Shown piece after piece: positions 35,220 to 46,985 of a stretch of 64,000 nt of DNA. A program made the position numbers and the translations under genes. This stretch comes from Hyposmocoma kahamanoa (lineage: Eukaryota; Arthropoda; Insecta; Lepidoptera; Cosmopterigidae), in assembly GCF_003589595.1 (NCBI RefSeq), contig NW_020654810.1, positions 7,759,012 through 7,823,011 on the forward strand, given 5' to 3'. Numbering within the stretch: position 1 is the stretch's first letter; each line of letters opens with the position of its first letter. Below the pieces are notes generated by a model. It was not told the origin of the DNA. It was given only the letters and a program-made list of their open reading frames with translations, and did no database searches.

Positions 35220-35639
35220 GTAAGCTGAAAGCTTCACAGTGCGATTAGCCGCTATCAACAATGTGTTTCCAGCTTTGTGCTTTTACCTTAAAATACGGGA
35301 AAACAATTATTTTTGACAATTTTTAACTAACCTGGTTGTAAGTTTACTGAGTTTACACTGAGATTATTTACCTTTGTAACTACTAATAACTTTACCACGG
35401 TATTGTACTTAGAAGAAAAGTTTTGTAAATGTTAGTAAAAATATAATAGTTACATTGATTTTTTAAGGTATTATGCACTCTATGTAAATTACTTGAAGTT
35501 TAGATAAATATATATACTCTGCCATTTCCGATTTATAAGTAACCTTGTGACAACATTGACATTAGCGCTACAAACCTCGTACGTTGCACAATACCTAACG
35601 GTTTTGGTTTGAATTGTTTACCCAGGAACTTCTGATAAG
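35220..35639. other. No gene seen; intron if the 35.2 kb donor is real
   Basis: AT-rich sequence following the candidate donor. Confidence 0.35.
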
Positions 35640-35880
35640 CCGAAAAATATTGTAAATTTTTATTGGATTGATACTTAATTATTTTTTGTGAAATTACTCC
35701 ACTAGTTTGTTATAATTATTAATACAAAGATCGAACTCTCAGAAAAAAATCCTTCGATTCGGCCGGATTCGAACCGACGTCTTCTTGCTTACCGTGCCAG
35801 ACGCTATACCAACTAAGCCACGGATCGAACCAGCGGACTTCACGAATTTTTCTATGTGCTTACAGACACGGCTGTCTTAA
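35640..35880 (-). repeat. SINE3, tRNA-derived, partial
   Basis: Minus strand: B box complement ggattcgaacc near 35765, A-box region complement ccaactaagccacgg near 35808, then gcggacttcacgaatttttc. The left flank carries aattactccactagtttgtt, the element's other conserved block. Confidence 0.8.
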
Positions 35881-35944
35881 AAAAAAAATAGTTTTTTTCT
35901 TCTATTTGATTGTATTTACGTTGTTTGAAAGCATGGTAGGTTTG

Positions 35945-36015
35945 CCCCGTCATCTACATTAACCACTTATTACGTTCCACTGCTTTACAAGGATCTCCTC
36001 TAAGGAGAGGGTTTA
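35945..36015 (-). repeat. SINE4 3' fragment
   Basis: cgttccactgctttacaagg and tctcctctaaggagagggtt match the 3' part of SINE4 (cgtcccactgctgggcaagg at about 43336). Confidence 0.55.
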
Positions 36016-36024
36016 AAAAATAAA

Positions 36025-36130
36025 AATAATAATAAATAACGCACACGCATATGTCTGTGTACTGTATCGTTGATGTCATGGATACGCACATAGACAACCA
36101 TAAATTCACGAAAGAAACAAATGTAGGCCT
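36025..36130 (-). repeat. SINE1 3' half
   Basis: (AAT)n tail, then ataacgcacacgca, catggatacgcacatagaca and gaaacaaatgtaggcct. The tRNA-like head is missing. Confidence 0.72.
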
Positions 36131-36392
36131 TTTTTCCAAGAATTGTGAACCTTCTTTCATATACAGTGGTTTTCCTTCCCCGTTAACGAGAGGTATATGC
36201 TACTAAATGTTCGCAAATGTACATAATTTAGTAATAAATGTTATAGGTTCATACCGCCACATCGATTCAAACCGCGCGCCGTCCAATTGAGAACTATATG
36301 TGGTTCCACTTGGCAACCACCGCTCCACTTTGTTTGTTTGTTTAAATAAACAATAGAAAAAACTCTTTTGTCTCTTTTTCTGACGTTTCTGT
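36131..36392. other. No gene seen
   Basis: Spacer without recognised features. Confidence 0.35.
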
Positions 36393-36535
36393 CTGACGAC
36401 CTCGATGGCCCAACGATCTGCTCTGTGCGCGCTGAATGAGGAGGTTCCGGGTTCGAGTCCCGATAGGACCAGTTAAGGAAATGAACTTTACTAAATTGTT
36501 TCTGGTCTGGATGTCAAAACATCTCATCAAAATAT
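36393..36535 (+). repeat. SINE2 with intact tRNA-like head
   Basis: A box region gatggcccaacgatctgc, B box GGTTCGAGTCC at about 36451, then aaggaaatgaactttactaa and tttctggtctggatgtc. This is the copy with the best preserved promoter boxes. Confidence 0.82.
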
Positions 36536-36559
36536 GTATCACGACACCAAAATAGATTA

Positions 36560-36675
36560 CTTCCACCTAGATCTAGATTAACTCTACATTTATCTCGCTC
36601 ATACATTGTATCCACAAAAATCTATAACAAATTGCCTGATCTATTAAAAAACGGAAGAAATAAAAAAGCTTTTAT
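36560..36675 (+). pseudogene. Non-LTR element C-terminal remnant
   Basis: One frame reads SYIVSTKIYNKLPDLLKNGR then NKKAFIDF, matching the C-terminal KIYNKLPxxLKN...FK pattern of jockey/CR1-like ORF2 proteins. It abuts a SINE3 piece. Confidence 0.55.
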
Positions 36676-36810
36676 AGATTTCTCAGATATTGCGCTACGG
36701 CAATAAAGCCGTTAAAATAAAAAAAACAAACGCATAGAAAAAATTCGTAAAGTCTGTTGAATCGATCGATAAGCTCAGTTGGTAGAGCGGTCGCTCTGGT
36801 ATGGTATATT
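36676..36810 (+). repeat. SINE3 fragment
   Basis: tagatttctcagatattgcgctacgg matches the SINE3 5' body. It continues catagaaaaaattcgtaaag and a tRNA-like taagctcagttggtagagcg. Confidence 0.65.
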
Positions 36811-37084
36811 TCACAAAAAGTAAAAGTACATCACTACCGTGATCTAAGCTGAGCAACATAATATTCATTACAATCGATATTACAAATAATACAATATAAA
36901 AAAATATATATTAACAAACAAATGTTATTACAATTTTTATGAATGGTCGAAAGCTTCCAACCCAAAGAAATAGTTAAAACCAGCCTACTCTTGACTCTCT
37001 TCTACTTTGTTGTGCTCGAAAAGGTCAATGCCGTGATTTTTTTACTATGTAATCCTTGTGCAACATTGTGGAAGGCAAGTACCC
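36811..37084. other. No gene seen
   Basis: AT-rich spacer. Confidence 0.35.
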
Positions 37085-37162
37085 ACAAGTGCCCGGAGTG
37101 AATACCGTTGCTCTGTTAATATAGTATAGGGATTACCTAATTTAAAACCAGCTAACTGATAT
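37085..37162 (+). repeat. SINE2 3' fragment
   Basis: gcccggagtgaataccgttg and agtatagggattacctaatt correspond to the SINE2 3' body. Confidence 0.6.
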
Positions 37163-37324
37163 GATTGTCTGGTAAATTATTATTATATGTTTTGTAAATA
37201 GATTTACAGTTTTAGGAGAACGTTGGCTTTTGCAAGCTATGGAAGATCGTATGTCTTTCTCGGTTACGACTAAAACATTAGATACGACAGCTAGAGAGGA
37301 TAGAGACGATATATTCCTTCTTCT

Positions 37325-37550
37325 TCCTTACCTATTTCTGCCGCCAAGCAGTAATGTGACTGTTACTGTGTCCCGGTTTTGAAGGGTGCTGGTGAAATTA
37401 CAGTCACATGGGACTTGTCAACTTATGTCTTAGGGTGACAGGAGCAGTGGCAGTGCCACTAAGACTGCGATTTAAAGCTCTGAATGGCATTGCAGCTATT
37501 ATGGATAGGCGTGTCTCTTACCACCAGACGCACGAATTGTTCGTCGTGTA
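37325..37550 (+). repeat. Family A repeat, 5'-truncated
   Basis: Starts at cttacctatttctgccgcca and ends at gcacgaattgttcgtcgtgt without an A tail. Confidence 0.83.
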
Positions 37551-37699
37551 TACATATTCAAATGGAAATCTCTAGTGAAATTCAATCAATACTTATAGCT
37601 TCACTCGAAAATATAAAATTCACAAAATAATTGATCTCAACGATGCTTTGCCTCATCATATTTGCATCCATTCTTTATAGATTGATAAGAGCAAGACTT

Positions 37700-37841
37700 C
37701 CAGGCGTCGGCAGATGCAAAGATTGCAAGAGTACTGCTACTGCGTCTCTTCCTCTAATTTCACCAGCAGTAAAGCTGTAGTGAAGTGAGTAAGGTGGCAT
37801 TACTTGTCTGGACCAACTCTTTCGCAAGGAGTTTTACTACT
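37700..37841 (-). repeat. Family A fragment, strongly diverged
   Basis: Minus-strand copy with tctaatttcaccagca, agtaaggtggcattacttgt and ggaccaactctttcgcaagg. The middle is collapsed. Confidence 0.65.
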
Positions 37842-38077
37842 TAATGGTGTTGGGTGACGGGTGACTGGATTTTTTATGTTCTCTTGATACCTGTACGTAG
37901 ATACGCATATTAAAAACCTACTCAATCGTTTACTGCTTACGTACTCAAGTGAATTGTTAATTTATCAGTCCAATCATACATATACTTACCGTTTACAGTG
38001 TTAGCGTAATATCTAAAGTGATTTATCAGATGTTAAAACGTTGACAGAATTTGATAATGGGCCTAGTCGGTAGATAG

Positions 38078-38343
38078 AGTAGTAGTAGAGCTCCTCGTAA
38101 AAGAGTTCGTCCAGGGAAGTACTGCCACCTTATCTATTTTTACCGTCAAGCAGTAAACTGAGCATTGTTGCGTTCAGGTTTTGAAGGGTAAGGGTGCTGG
38201 TGAAATTATACACACATGGGACTTTCAGTGCCCCTCAGATCTTTGCGATTTAAAACTCTGAGTGCACTGTCTGTCAGGGATCGATGTGTCACTTACTACC
38301 AGGCGCAAGACTTGTTCGTCTCGTTGCTTGATATCATAAAAGC
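38078..38343 (+). repeat. Family A repeat
   Basis: From gtagtagtagagctcctcgt to cttgatatcataaaa. The gtcaacttatgtctcagggt part is deleted, giving the fusion catgggactttcagtgcccc. Confidence 0.86.
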
Positions 38344-39394
38344 AAAAATAATATTAATACAAGCAACAAAAGTAATCTGGCTGTACTTGACAGTCGTCTC
38401 ATCAATGTCATACATTCGTTTTACGGATTCACAACATTTGTCATAGACTAGAGCCGATCAGAAAAAGTTGTGTCCATGTCTTAAAGTTTATATCCGGGTA
38501 CGGTTTGTCTGTACACTAGTAGATCGTCCTGGAATTGTCTTCTCTCGTCAGAGTTTTACAATGTACACCCGCTTTTTATCACACTTGAAAGAGCGAATTG
38601 TGTCATGAAGTTAAAATCGAAAATCCTAAAAGAAATTTAAGTTAGCCTAACGTATTCCAAACATCGTCATTATTTCAGCCGAAAGGCGTTCACTGCTGGG
38701 CACAGGCCTCCCCTAACCACGTTAATATTATTATTTTTTCCAATATTAATGTTTTCTCATTGGTTATTTCCGCCTCGACTAAGTCGTATAAATAGCGGGG
38801 GTGACCGCGAATGGAAGGGGGATGTTTAATCGAACAATAACAATGTTGACTGTGATGACAATCGCCCGTGTTTTTGTTTGAACTTAGTGCAGACGACTTG
38901 ATTTATGATTTACTTTGATGTCTTCCTTTTCCCGTGAAATTACATGCTCACTTCTAAAAAAAAAAAATTCTTAATTTATTAAATTTAGTTAAATAATTCA
39001 TGTCACAAAACTAGTGTACGCGTGTACTTCCAATTATATTGTTATTTGTCAAAATTATAGGTGTTATTTTTCATTAGAATGCTTGTAAAGGTATGATAAC
39101 TTTTTAAGATATAATAAGCACTATTGTACACAGACGTTGGTAAATCTAATAAATAAATAATTATTATGAAACATCCAATAGTATACACTGCAATGTTGTA
39201 CACTATGCGATGTATATTATACAGAGCTCTACATACGTCCGAGACTTGCATAGACAAAAAAACATACAGAGAATTCAAATAAGTGTCCTTTTGGATATTT
39301 TTTAAGTAGAGTTATACTTATTTATTTATCTATATAGTTAGTTTTTTGATATTAATAATAATTATTAATAGTTAGTTACTCTTCATATTGTCCC
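38344..39394. other. No gene seen; one SINE4 scrap
   Basis: AT-rich DNA. gccgaaaggcgttcactgct and gggcacaggcctcccctaac at about 38680-38718 form a short fragment of the type common at lepidopteran SINE 3' ends. Confidence 0.45.
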
Positions 39395-39620
39395 TGTGAT
39401 GTGTTCGTCACGCAGGCTGTATTTCCCACGTGGGCATAATGCGGATTGCAAACTTCACACACATCATTAAATTGCTGTTGCAGATGTGTATAGGTTTACT
39501 CACGTTATTCATGGTAAATTTCAAATTAAATTTCGCACATAAATTCCGAAAATCTTTAAGGTGCAGGCCCGGTATCGAACCCACGACTTCCTCTACTTGA
39601 AATAGCGATAGGCTACTACG
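39395..39620 (-). repeat. SINE4, 5' half
   Basis: B box complement ggtatcgaacccacg (about 39570) and tRNA-like head gcgataggctactacggctt. The body attaaatttcgcacataaat is shared with the fuller copy at 43.5 kb. Confidence 0.78.
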
Positions 39621-39710
39621 GCTTCTTCTTTTTCTTAATTGTCTTATGACATTGAGTTTTATTGCTGTTCTACATTGTGCAAAAGTGCAGACAAAAAAAT
39701 AAAGAGAATA

Positions 39711-40190
39711 ATCTCAGTACAGAGTACTAAAAAAAACCGACCTCAAAAGTACGTGGAATTACGTCTATTTGCTAAGTTTCATTGAAATATCCCCTAGTTC
39801 GCCACTATACAGGACTTGATACTGGAGATAATAAAAATAGGTTCTCACTACGACACTACTCAAAGTATTGCGAGAGAAAAACGCCTTGAATTGGAGAAAT
39901 AGCAGAATCAACTAAATAATTGCTAAAAGTAATTGCTCTTAAATTAAAGTTAGGCGCTATTTATAAGAATGAATCTTCATGCGTGAACAGCCACCCTTTG
40001 AGGTGGATGATTTTCTTCAAAATGAAATGGGACCACTATGGAAATACCCCTTTTCCAACAAAAGAAGAATCATGAAAATCGGTTCACAAATACCGGAGTT
40101 ATCGCGTAACATACATACAAAAAAAAAGAAAAAAAGAACATACAGTCGAATTGAGAACCTCCTCCTTTTTTAAAGTCGGTTAAAAAAGAA
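39711..40190 (-). repeat. Family E repeat with internal foreign stretch
   Basis: Starts aatctcagtacagagtacta and ends tttaaagtcggttaaaaa. Between about 39830 and 39975 the family sequence is replaced by unrelated AT-rich DNA, an insertion or substitution. Confidence 0.75.
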
Positions 40191-40606
40191 AAGATAAAGT
40201 AAGGCAAGTAAAAGAAACATCTGTAAAGCACTCTTGAATTTCTATACTCTTGTATAGGAACTACAGTGCATCTGACGTTTGAAATGCACACGAATTTTAA
40301 CTTAAATGTGTGGTCATATTGCGTTTATGCAAACTGTAGACAATTCATTCTGCAACTTTGTTCATAAATGGCAATTCTTAAGAATCCTTAAAAAAATTTT
40401 ACTGTGCTATGCGCATTCTACATCTTTAATTTTCATAAATTATTTGTTCTGTCATAATGTTCAATGTCCATTGACATTCGCTGTTTAATTTTAATATTTT
40501 AATACGTTTTATTGTCATGCATACGTGGAATATGCGACGCCTGCATACCACATACTTAATTATACAGGTAAAAAACTAATATTAACTTTTATTCCTTAAC
40601 CTTTGT

Positions 40607-40616
40607 NNNNNNNNNN
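40607..40616. other. Assembly gap
   Basis: Ten undetermined bases. The true length is unknown, so nearby spacing should not be trusted. Confidence 0.99.
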
Positions 40617-40926
40617 TCTGGGTGTTTCGGGTAAATCAGTGATTGGACTATACGGGTTCTATATAGGGGGACATTGTTAGACTAAAGGGGACGATGTTAG
40701 TCGTTGTTATAACGCTATACAACAGCTCGTTTAGTTGCTCGATTTTTTCGTAGAAACTGCCTTTTATAACATAATCGGTGTTAATGATACTGTGTGCGTT
40801 TTACCTTTTAGCATAAGTACTCTGATTGATGATCACAAATTCTTTACGTATTGGAATAGTCAAAATGAATATTGTGATTAATGTCGACGGTTCATGCTCT
40901 ACTACTGAATTCAAGCGAATTATGTA

Positions 40927-41545
40927 ACAGTAGGACTCCATGTCAAAGAGTACGTCCAGAGAAGTACTTTCACCGTACCTTTTCTGCCACCAAGCAGGAA
41001 TGTGAGCATTACTACGTTCCAGTTTCAAAGGGTAAGGGTGCTGGTGAAATCGCAGGCACATGTGATTAGTCAACTTATGCCTCAGGTAGACGAGCGCAGT
41101 GGCAGTGCCCCTCAGATTTATTTATTTATTTATTCATGGAAAAACCAACAGCTTCTTACATTTAAATAAAAAGAGGAAACGAAACATAAAGCGAATTACA
41201 TGTTTCCACCTATAGCTTTAACAAATCAAAGCAATATATCGTAACAATAAGCACTTACATAAATATAACAACCCAATACCTGCGCTAATCACAAATTATT
41301 CAATAAAATTAAATAGAATGTCCTTCAGTTTACGCTTGCTTTAGCCCAACAACATTACAATTGGGTATTATCAACATCCAGGCCATGATTGCTTATCACA
41401 CTATCCAAGCTTGTGATAATTAGTCCTCGCTAAGGGAACTGCAATAGGGTGATAGTGTCTCAACAGATGTTGGCGATTTAGAGTTCTGAGTGGATAGTCG
41501 TGAAGTCACTTGTTACTCCCAGCACTTGCTATAACAAAAAAAGAT
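40927..41545 (+). repeat. Family A repeat split by a LINE tail
   Basis: The 5' part 40927-41117 ends at gtgcccctcagat. The 3' part resumes at 41464 with cagatgttggcgatttagag and ends cttgctataac plus A run. CAGAT flanks the insertion on both sides. Confidence 0.85.
41118..41463 (-). mobile_element. 5'-truncated LINE 3' end inside family A
   Basis: The left end is a (TTTA)n run at 41116-41134 followed by ttcatggaaaaaccaacagc. On the minus strand this is a 3' end finishing in an (AAAT)n tail, typical of non-LTR elements. About 345 bases, no coding part left. Confidence 0.72.
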
Positions 41546-42200
41546 TTTTTATAAACATAGCGTAATGGACTTTATGTCAATTTGGGTAACTTTTAAATTA
41601 GACATACGAGCCAAAAAAGAACCAGCGTCTTTCGGAGAATGCTCGTGCAGTGTCGGGAAATTCCGGTGCTAACGTATCGTATCTAGTTTATTATACTATG
41701 TACAATTTCGTCCCACGGCAATGTAATTTGAGCCTTAGACTGAAAATTTATTACATCTATGTGATAAAATTTGTAGACAATATTATTTATGTTTTATATA
41801 TTATTTATCATCGGTTGTTCGGAGACCTTTGTTGTTATTTATATACTTTTATTATACTACTATCAATAAGTCATTTAGATATCATTGTGTATGAAATTTC
41901 AGTTGTTCGAGCACCTTGAAATATATACAAACATATTTTAATAGTAACATAGCTTTAATTGAAGCACCGCTACAAAGTAGATTATTATTTTAAAAGATTA
42001 ATATTTTGCATTTTATTAATAATAATCTGCTAGACAACCACGCCTCATCTCCTATGAGAGAATTCCCTGTATTATTGTGGTACGAAATTTTTCTGTACTA
42101 GAAGCATCGTAAGAAATTGCATTACATTTGTAAAGCATGAAGATATGGTAGCTATTATGGCTGCTTTTCAAGAATAGCGTTCCATTACAAAATATTTCTA
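41546..42200. other. No gene seen
   Basis: AT-rich DNA. The 89-residue frame at 41650-41919 is hydrophobic and Tyr/Ile-rich, as expected from AT-rich sequence. Confidence 0.45.
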
Positions 42201-42503
42201 TTTTTAACCGACTTCAAAAAAAGGAAGAGGTTTTCGATTCGTCTGAGTTTTTTGTATACATGTTACGCGATAACTCGCGGCATTTGTGAACCGATTTGGA
42301 TTATTCTTTTTTGTTAGAAAGAGGGTACCTCAGTAGTGGTCCCATTTAAATTTGAAGAAAATATTCCACCTTTAAGGGTGGCAAACTAGGGGATGAAGGC
42401 GTTTTCGCGCACTTAAAGGTAACCGATTTTAATAAAACTTGGCAAATAGATGTAATTCCACGAACTTTTAAGGCCGGATTTTTAGTACTCTGTACTGAGA
42501 TTA
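42201..42503 (+). repeat. Family E repeat, best preserved
   Basis: tttttaaccgacttcaaaaa to tttagtactctgtactgaga, with all blocks of the 11.9 kb copy in order. There are no convincing terminal inverted repeats. Confidence 0.83.
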
Positions 42504-43081
42504 TTATTTATTACTGAAACTTATTCACAAAAATGCTGAATTTTATTGTCAACAGGACTTTGTTGGCATTGTTTAAAATAATCACGTAACAACATTGCGG
42601 TGGTCTAGGATTAATCTCAGATTTTTTTTTATAACCATTTTCGTAATGAATTAGGGAGCCATCGCCATCGAACGACTGATCAATTTTGAAACATTTCATA
42701 GTCAACTCGTAATTTCACATTCGTTACCCAGAACCACACGTATTAAGAGCCCTATATACCCAGCCTTTCTGGTCGCGCCCTGTCTGCGACTAACGAACGC
42801 AAAAGGGTTGCGACAGCTCTGTTTTGTTGCCAACTGAACCAATAATAGAATAAAAAGCCCTAAGCAAGGGGTATTGTTCCACTTGTTTCATTACAGGTGT
42901 CTTTTACAATTAACAATGACATTTCACAACAATGAAAAATGGATGTATCGTAGAAACTCTTGGATATAGTTGAATCAGCTGTTTTATTAAATTTGAATAA
43001 TTTTGTTCTTAACTAGAACAAAGTAATGAGTTGTAAGTTTTTGTATCATTCTTTTAAAAGTATACCTATATAGTATACCTA
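42504..43081. other. No gene seen
   Basis: AT-rich spacer. Confidence 0.4.
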
Positions 43082-43192
43082 TAGTATAATAGTAACGTAC
43101 ACACTCAACATAGAGTCGCTGGTGCCATGGATACACATAGACAACCAAAATTTACACCTGACGAGAGAAATAAATGTAGGCCATACAAATAT
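43082..43192 (-). repeat. SINE1 3' half
   Basis: taacgtacacactcaacata, gtgccatggatacacataga and gagagaaataaatgtaggcc. No tRNA-like head. Confidence 0.75.
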
Positions 43193-43310
43193 TACTTAAT
43201 GCAGTTAATACTCTCTAAGTAGTGTTTTTTTTTAAAATAAAAATTCATCGCATTCGACTACCATTTCAACTGATGACGTAAAATGACGATAAGGTCGACG
43301 ATGGAGCATG

Positions 43311-43616
43311 TATCATCATCATCAACCCATCCATACGTCCCACTGCTGGGCAAGGGTCTCCTCTTAGGCGAGAGTTTGGCCCAATGCGGGTTGGACCAAA
43401 CTCCTTGGGCCAGGTTGTGCAGTCCTGCACACATCTTCCGAGGGTTGTGACCTTCTTCGACGTGCAGATTTCATCACGATGTTTTCCTTCACCGAAAAAC
43501 CCATTGTAAATTTGAAATGAAATTTCGCACATAAATTCCAAGGTGCGAGCGCGGATTCGAACCCACGGTTTCTGCTTGAGAGGCAGTAGGTCAAACCATT
43601 AAACTGCCACGGCTTA
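43311..43616 (-). repeat. SINE4, full-length
   Basis: On the minus strand: head gccgtggcagtttaatggtt, B box GGTTCGAATCC, body gtgcgaaatttcatttcaaa and gacctggcccaaggagtttg-like text, then cccagcagtgggacgtatgg and a (GAT)n tail at 43311-43322. The CCCAGCAGTGGGACG end is a pattern I know from lepidopteran SINEs. Confidence 0.87.
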
Positions 43617-43770
43617 TTATATTTTTATATACGACATGTATAGATAATGCTTATTTACTCTCGCCTTGAAAAAGCCCAAGTTATAGCGTTCAGGGAATAA
43701 GTGTGCAGGCAGGGCCACGCCCGTAGCCGTTCGCCATGTATATGTGGATGCATAACGCTTCTTGAAAATC
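43617..43770 (-). pseudogene. Non-LTR C-terminal remnant
   Basis: The minus-strand frame gives ALPAHLFPERYNLGFFKARV then NKHYL, the FPExYNLGxFKxRVNxH pattern also seen at 4.2 kb. Only the last few dozen codons remain. Confidence 0.65.
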
Positions 43771-44213
43771 CTTGGAATATCCTCAACAGAAATTCGTGAG
43801 CAGCAATGTGATGCGTGTATGGGTGTGATGTGTGTGTGATACATTGTATTATGTTCATATGGGAGATTTTATTGAAGCTCTCGTAAACATCCCAAACGTG
43901 AATAAACTTTCTGTTTGTATGTTGGTTAAAGTTTAGGATTATATTAAAAGTTCATACCGCAAAAGGTAAGCACATAAGTTTGATGAGTTTTATCGTAAAT
44001 ATTATTTATTTTGCGCTCCATTATTTTATCTTTTATGATGTGTATTTTTATAATAATAATAATTTATTTTTGGGACAACAGAAATCTATGTATATCTAAA
44101 CAGTAACAGACTTATATTATTGGAACTATATAAGTACATACATTATTTGATACTTGAGTCTAGTAAAATCAACGAGATGTCATATTTGCGAAGGACCTCC
44201 CTCAATTTTTTTT
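43771..44213. other. No gene seen
   Basis: AT-rich spacer. Confidence 0.4.
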
Positions 44214-44266
44214 AGTAGCAGTTGTGCTCGTGGTGAAAGAGTTCGTCCAGGGCAGTACTTTTCAGA
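44214..44266 (+). repeat. Family A 5' fragment
   Basis: gtagcagttgtgctcgtggt and gaaagagttcgtccagggca, then unrelated sequence. Confidence 0.7.
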
Positions 44267-44514
44267 AGAACTTTTCACACACTACAACATTAATATTGTC
44301 ACAAAAGAAATATTCAGTTCTTCTATAACGTTTCTGTAGAAACTTCAAATGTTTTTTGGTAGAAAATCTGATTATCAATGTCAGTTGTGCCTTTTGAGCT
44401 TACTGTATATGTAACAATAATTGAGATAAAATTTACAAAAAAAATTATAAATAGGCGTAGTAGTTCCTGATTCCAAAAATGTATGTAACTCAATTTTGAA
44501 AGAAATGTTAGTTG

Positions 44515-44816
44515 TGCCCCTTACCTATTTCTGCCATCAAACAGTAATGTGAGCATTATCGCTTTCCGGTTTTGAAGGGTGCTAGTGAAATGTCTCAGGG
44601 TGACGGGTGCAGGGGCGGTGTCGTTCAGATCAGACAGTTATATTTTATATTTTATCACACCACGTTCTACTCAGACAACACATTGACGAACTTAGGATCA
44701 CTATATTATAATTTTGCAATTTAAAGCTTTTGAGTGGCACTGCAACTGCTATGGACAGTCGTGTCGTTTACCACCAGGCACACGATGCACGATTAGTTCG
44801 TCCCGTCTCACACCAA
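44515..44816 (+). repeat. Family A repeat with replaced middle
   Basis: Starts ccccttacctatttctgcca. After cgttcagatcag the middle is different sequence containing ctactcagacaacacatt. Family sequence resumes at ttttgcaatttaaagctttt and ends gttcgtcccgtctcacacca. The replaced middle matches DNA before the copy at 18.1 kb. Confidence 0.8.
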
Positions 44817-46224
44817 CGAAATCTCAGCAATCATTTTCGGGGTTTTTGCTATTGTTACGTAGTTCATATATTTTTACATAATTCATGCTTTGATGAACAG
44901 GGTATCAACTCAAAAATCGGACTTTTTACTTTAAAATGCAGTCCTATTAAAAAAAATCGAGATCTTTCTAATGAACAAGGTCTTATAATGATGCGACCTG
45001 AAATGGCGCGGTAGGCAGGGTACTATCTCTGAACTTTTTGCACGTTTTGACCTCAAACATTGAGCAATACAGTCGTATTCAGTATTACACACGAAGCTGT
45101 AGTCGTCAAGACGTGGTCGTTCATTGAACAGGGTATTGAAACTACAACACAGCATGTGTTCATTATAAGATAAAAAAGTGTATTTTAAAAATATTTATTT
45201 CTAAAACGAAGACGATTGTTTCAAGGTAATACCTTATTTGGGATATTTTTTTTCATTGAATTGTTATGATAATCTATAATTTTTTGAGATACTACTACGT
45301 TTCTCAAAGTTTTATCGAATTGAATATTATTCCTTCTTGTATATAAAAGTATTAAACATGAATAGTTTAGTTAAAACTCTGAATCATAAATATTTTATGT
45401 TCAAAAGGGTAATATTATAGACCTCTCTGATATATATATATATATATTTTATCATTGTATTCGCTAAAAATCTAATGAAAACTTTCTATCTATGCATACT
45501 AAACTTAATCTATTTCAAAAATTGCGCTATAAAAAACTTTGAAACAGGTTACACAAATAAAAGGAAACCTTTATAAAATAAAAAATATTATATTATGTCA
45601 TTTATCATCAATTCTTATGATATTTTGCCATTACTGTACTTTGTTGTTGAAAGAAAAAAATACGATAATATGAAATAAAAGTATAAAAGATAAAAAAAAC
45701 GCACATCTCGACCTTCAAAGGGATCTATCTACTTGGACTAATTCAATAATTCACTGGTTTGCCTAAATGAACAAAATTGAATGTCAACATTATAGTTTAT
45801 CATGGAGTTTGATTAGAATGTTATTATTATATCGTACGCAGCCAATCAGTCTACATGACGACGTATTTGTGCCGAGCCCTCTGAGGATAATGGCTGGCTA
45901 GTCACGTATTTACAAATGCTGGATTATTTAAGTCGTAGAGCCGATAGAATTAGATTAGCTTTTGTTTTTTTTATGTTTTTGAGGTATTAATTTTTATAGT
46001 AGAAGCAATTATAATAATAGCATACGTTTTGCAAATTTAATTATGATTGATTTACGCTCTACAAAACCTAACTCGATTCACTCACATAGATTAGCTTTTG
46101 TTAGCGGATCAAACATTTTAGAAGTCGAGAGTACTCTCCGCCATCTTGTGTCGCGATGTTGATCTGTGAATTACATAAATTGTATATCTATAAAGTAATG
46201 TGCCAGTGTAAGGCACACAAATTA
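44817..46224. other. No gene seen; AT microsatellite
   Basis: AT-rich DNA; (TA)n at about 45430-45446. Confidence 0.45.
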
Positions 46225-46325
46225 CTCGGGTTCCAACAAGGGAATTGCCTGTACCAGTACCATAGTAAATATTTTTTTCTCCCTGGGGCATTACATTACC
46301 CAGAACATCCGGACCTGAACCAATA
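46225..46325 (-). repeat. Possible SINE2 fragment
   Basis: aagggaattgcctgtaccag, ctggggcattac and aacatccggacctgaaccaa follow the minus-strand order of the SINE2 3' body. Heavily diverged. Confidence 0.4.
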
Positions 46326-46789
46326 CCTTTTTTTTTATTATGCTTATAAATGTAGACGAAAAATGTCAGTATATACAAGCTATGCGGCTATGGATATAAA
46401 TATAAATGAAGTTTATTTTCACGCTACACTGACTATGTCAAAACTACGCCGTACCGAAATTGGAACTCTTTCAGAAGACATTGAAATGTAAGTTTGTGAA
46501 TAGATATATTACAATGATTTCAATACATATATAATTAGTGGGTTCTAAACCTTCGTAGCTGATTCTATCAAATATTAACGTCACTCAAATTGAGGTCCCT
46601 GTATTGGTGTACCGACGACGCCGTGGGATGATACATCACTAAATTGAGATAACTTATAATATTGACGAAAATTATTTACGCCATAACGTGGAACATGAAA
46701 TTCTGAATCAAATTATATAAATAATATTTTTCGATGAAATTTATAAGTTATAATCATTAATACAATTTTCAAACACAAAGGGAAATTCT
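46326..46789. other. No gene seen
   Basis: Spacer. The 111-residue frame at 46156-46491 overlaps a SINE scrap and has no motif. Confidence 0.4.
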
Positions 46790-46985
46790 GTCGATCTGAC
46801 AGAACTCAAACCTGCGTCTGTGCCATATACATAAAGGGAGAATATCTATTAAAACCAAAAACAAAGATGTGTGATCAAACGCATAAGAAAGTTCGTTAGG
46901 TCTGCGGACTAGATTTATAGCTCAGTTGGTAGAGTGTATGGCACAAATGAAGGTTTGAGTCCTCAGGTTGAGAAATCTTTGTATT
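46790..46985. repeat. SINE3-like pieces, inverted pair
   Basis: The plus-strand piece 46850-46975 has tagctcagttggtagagtgt and gaaggtttgagtcctcaggt. A short minus-strand copy of its B-box part (actcaaacctgcgtctgtgc, about 46806) lies just upstream, so the two can fold together. Confidence 0.6.
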
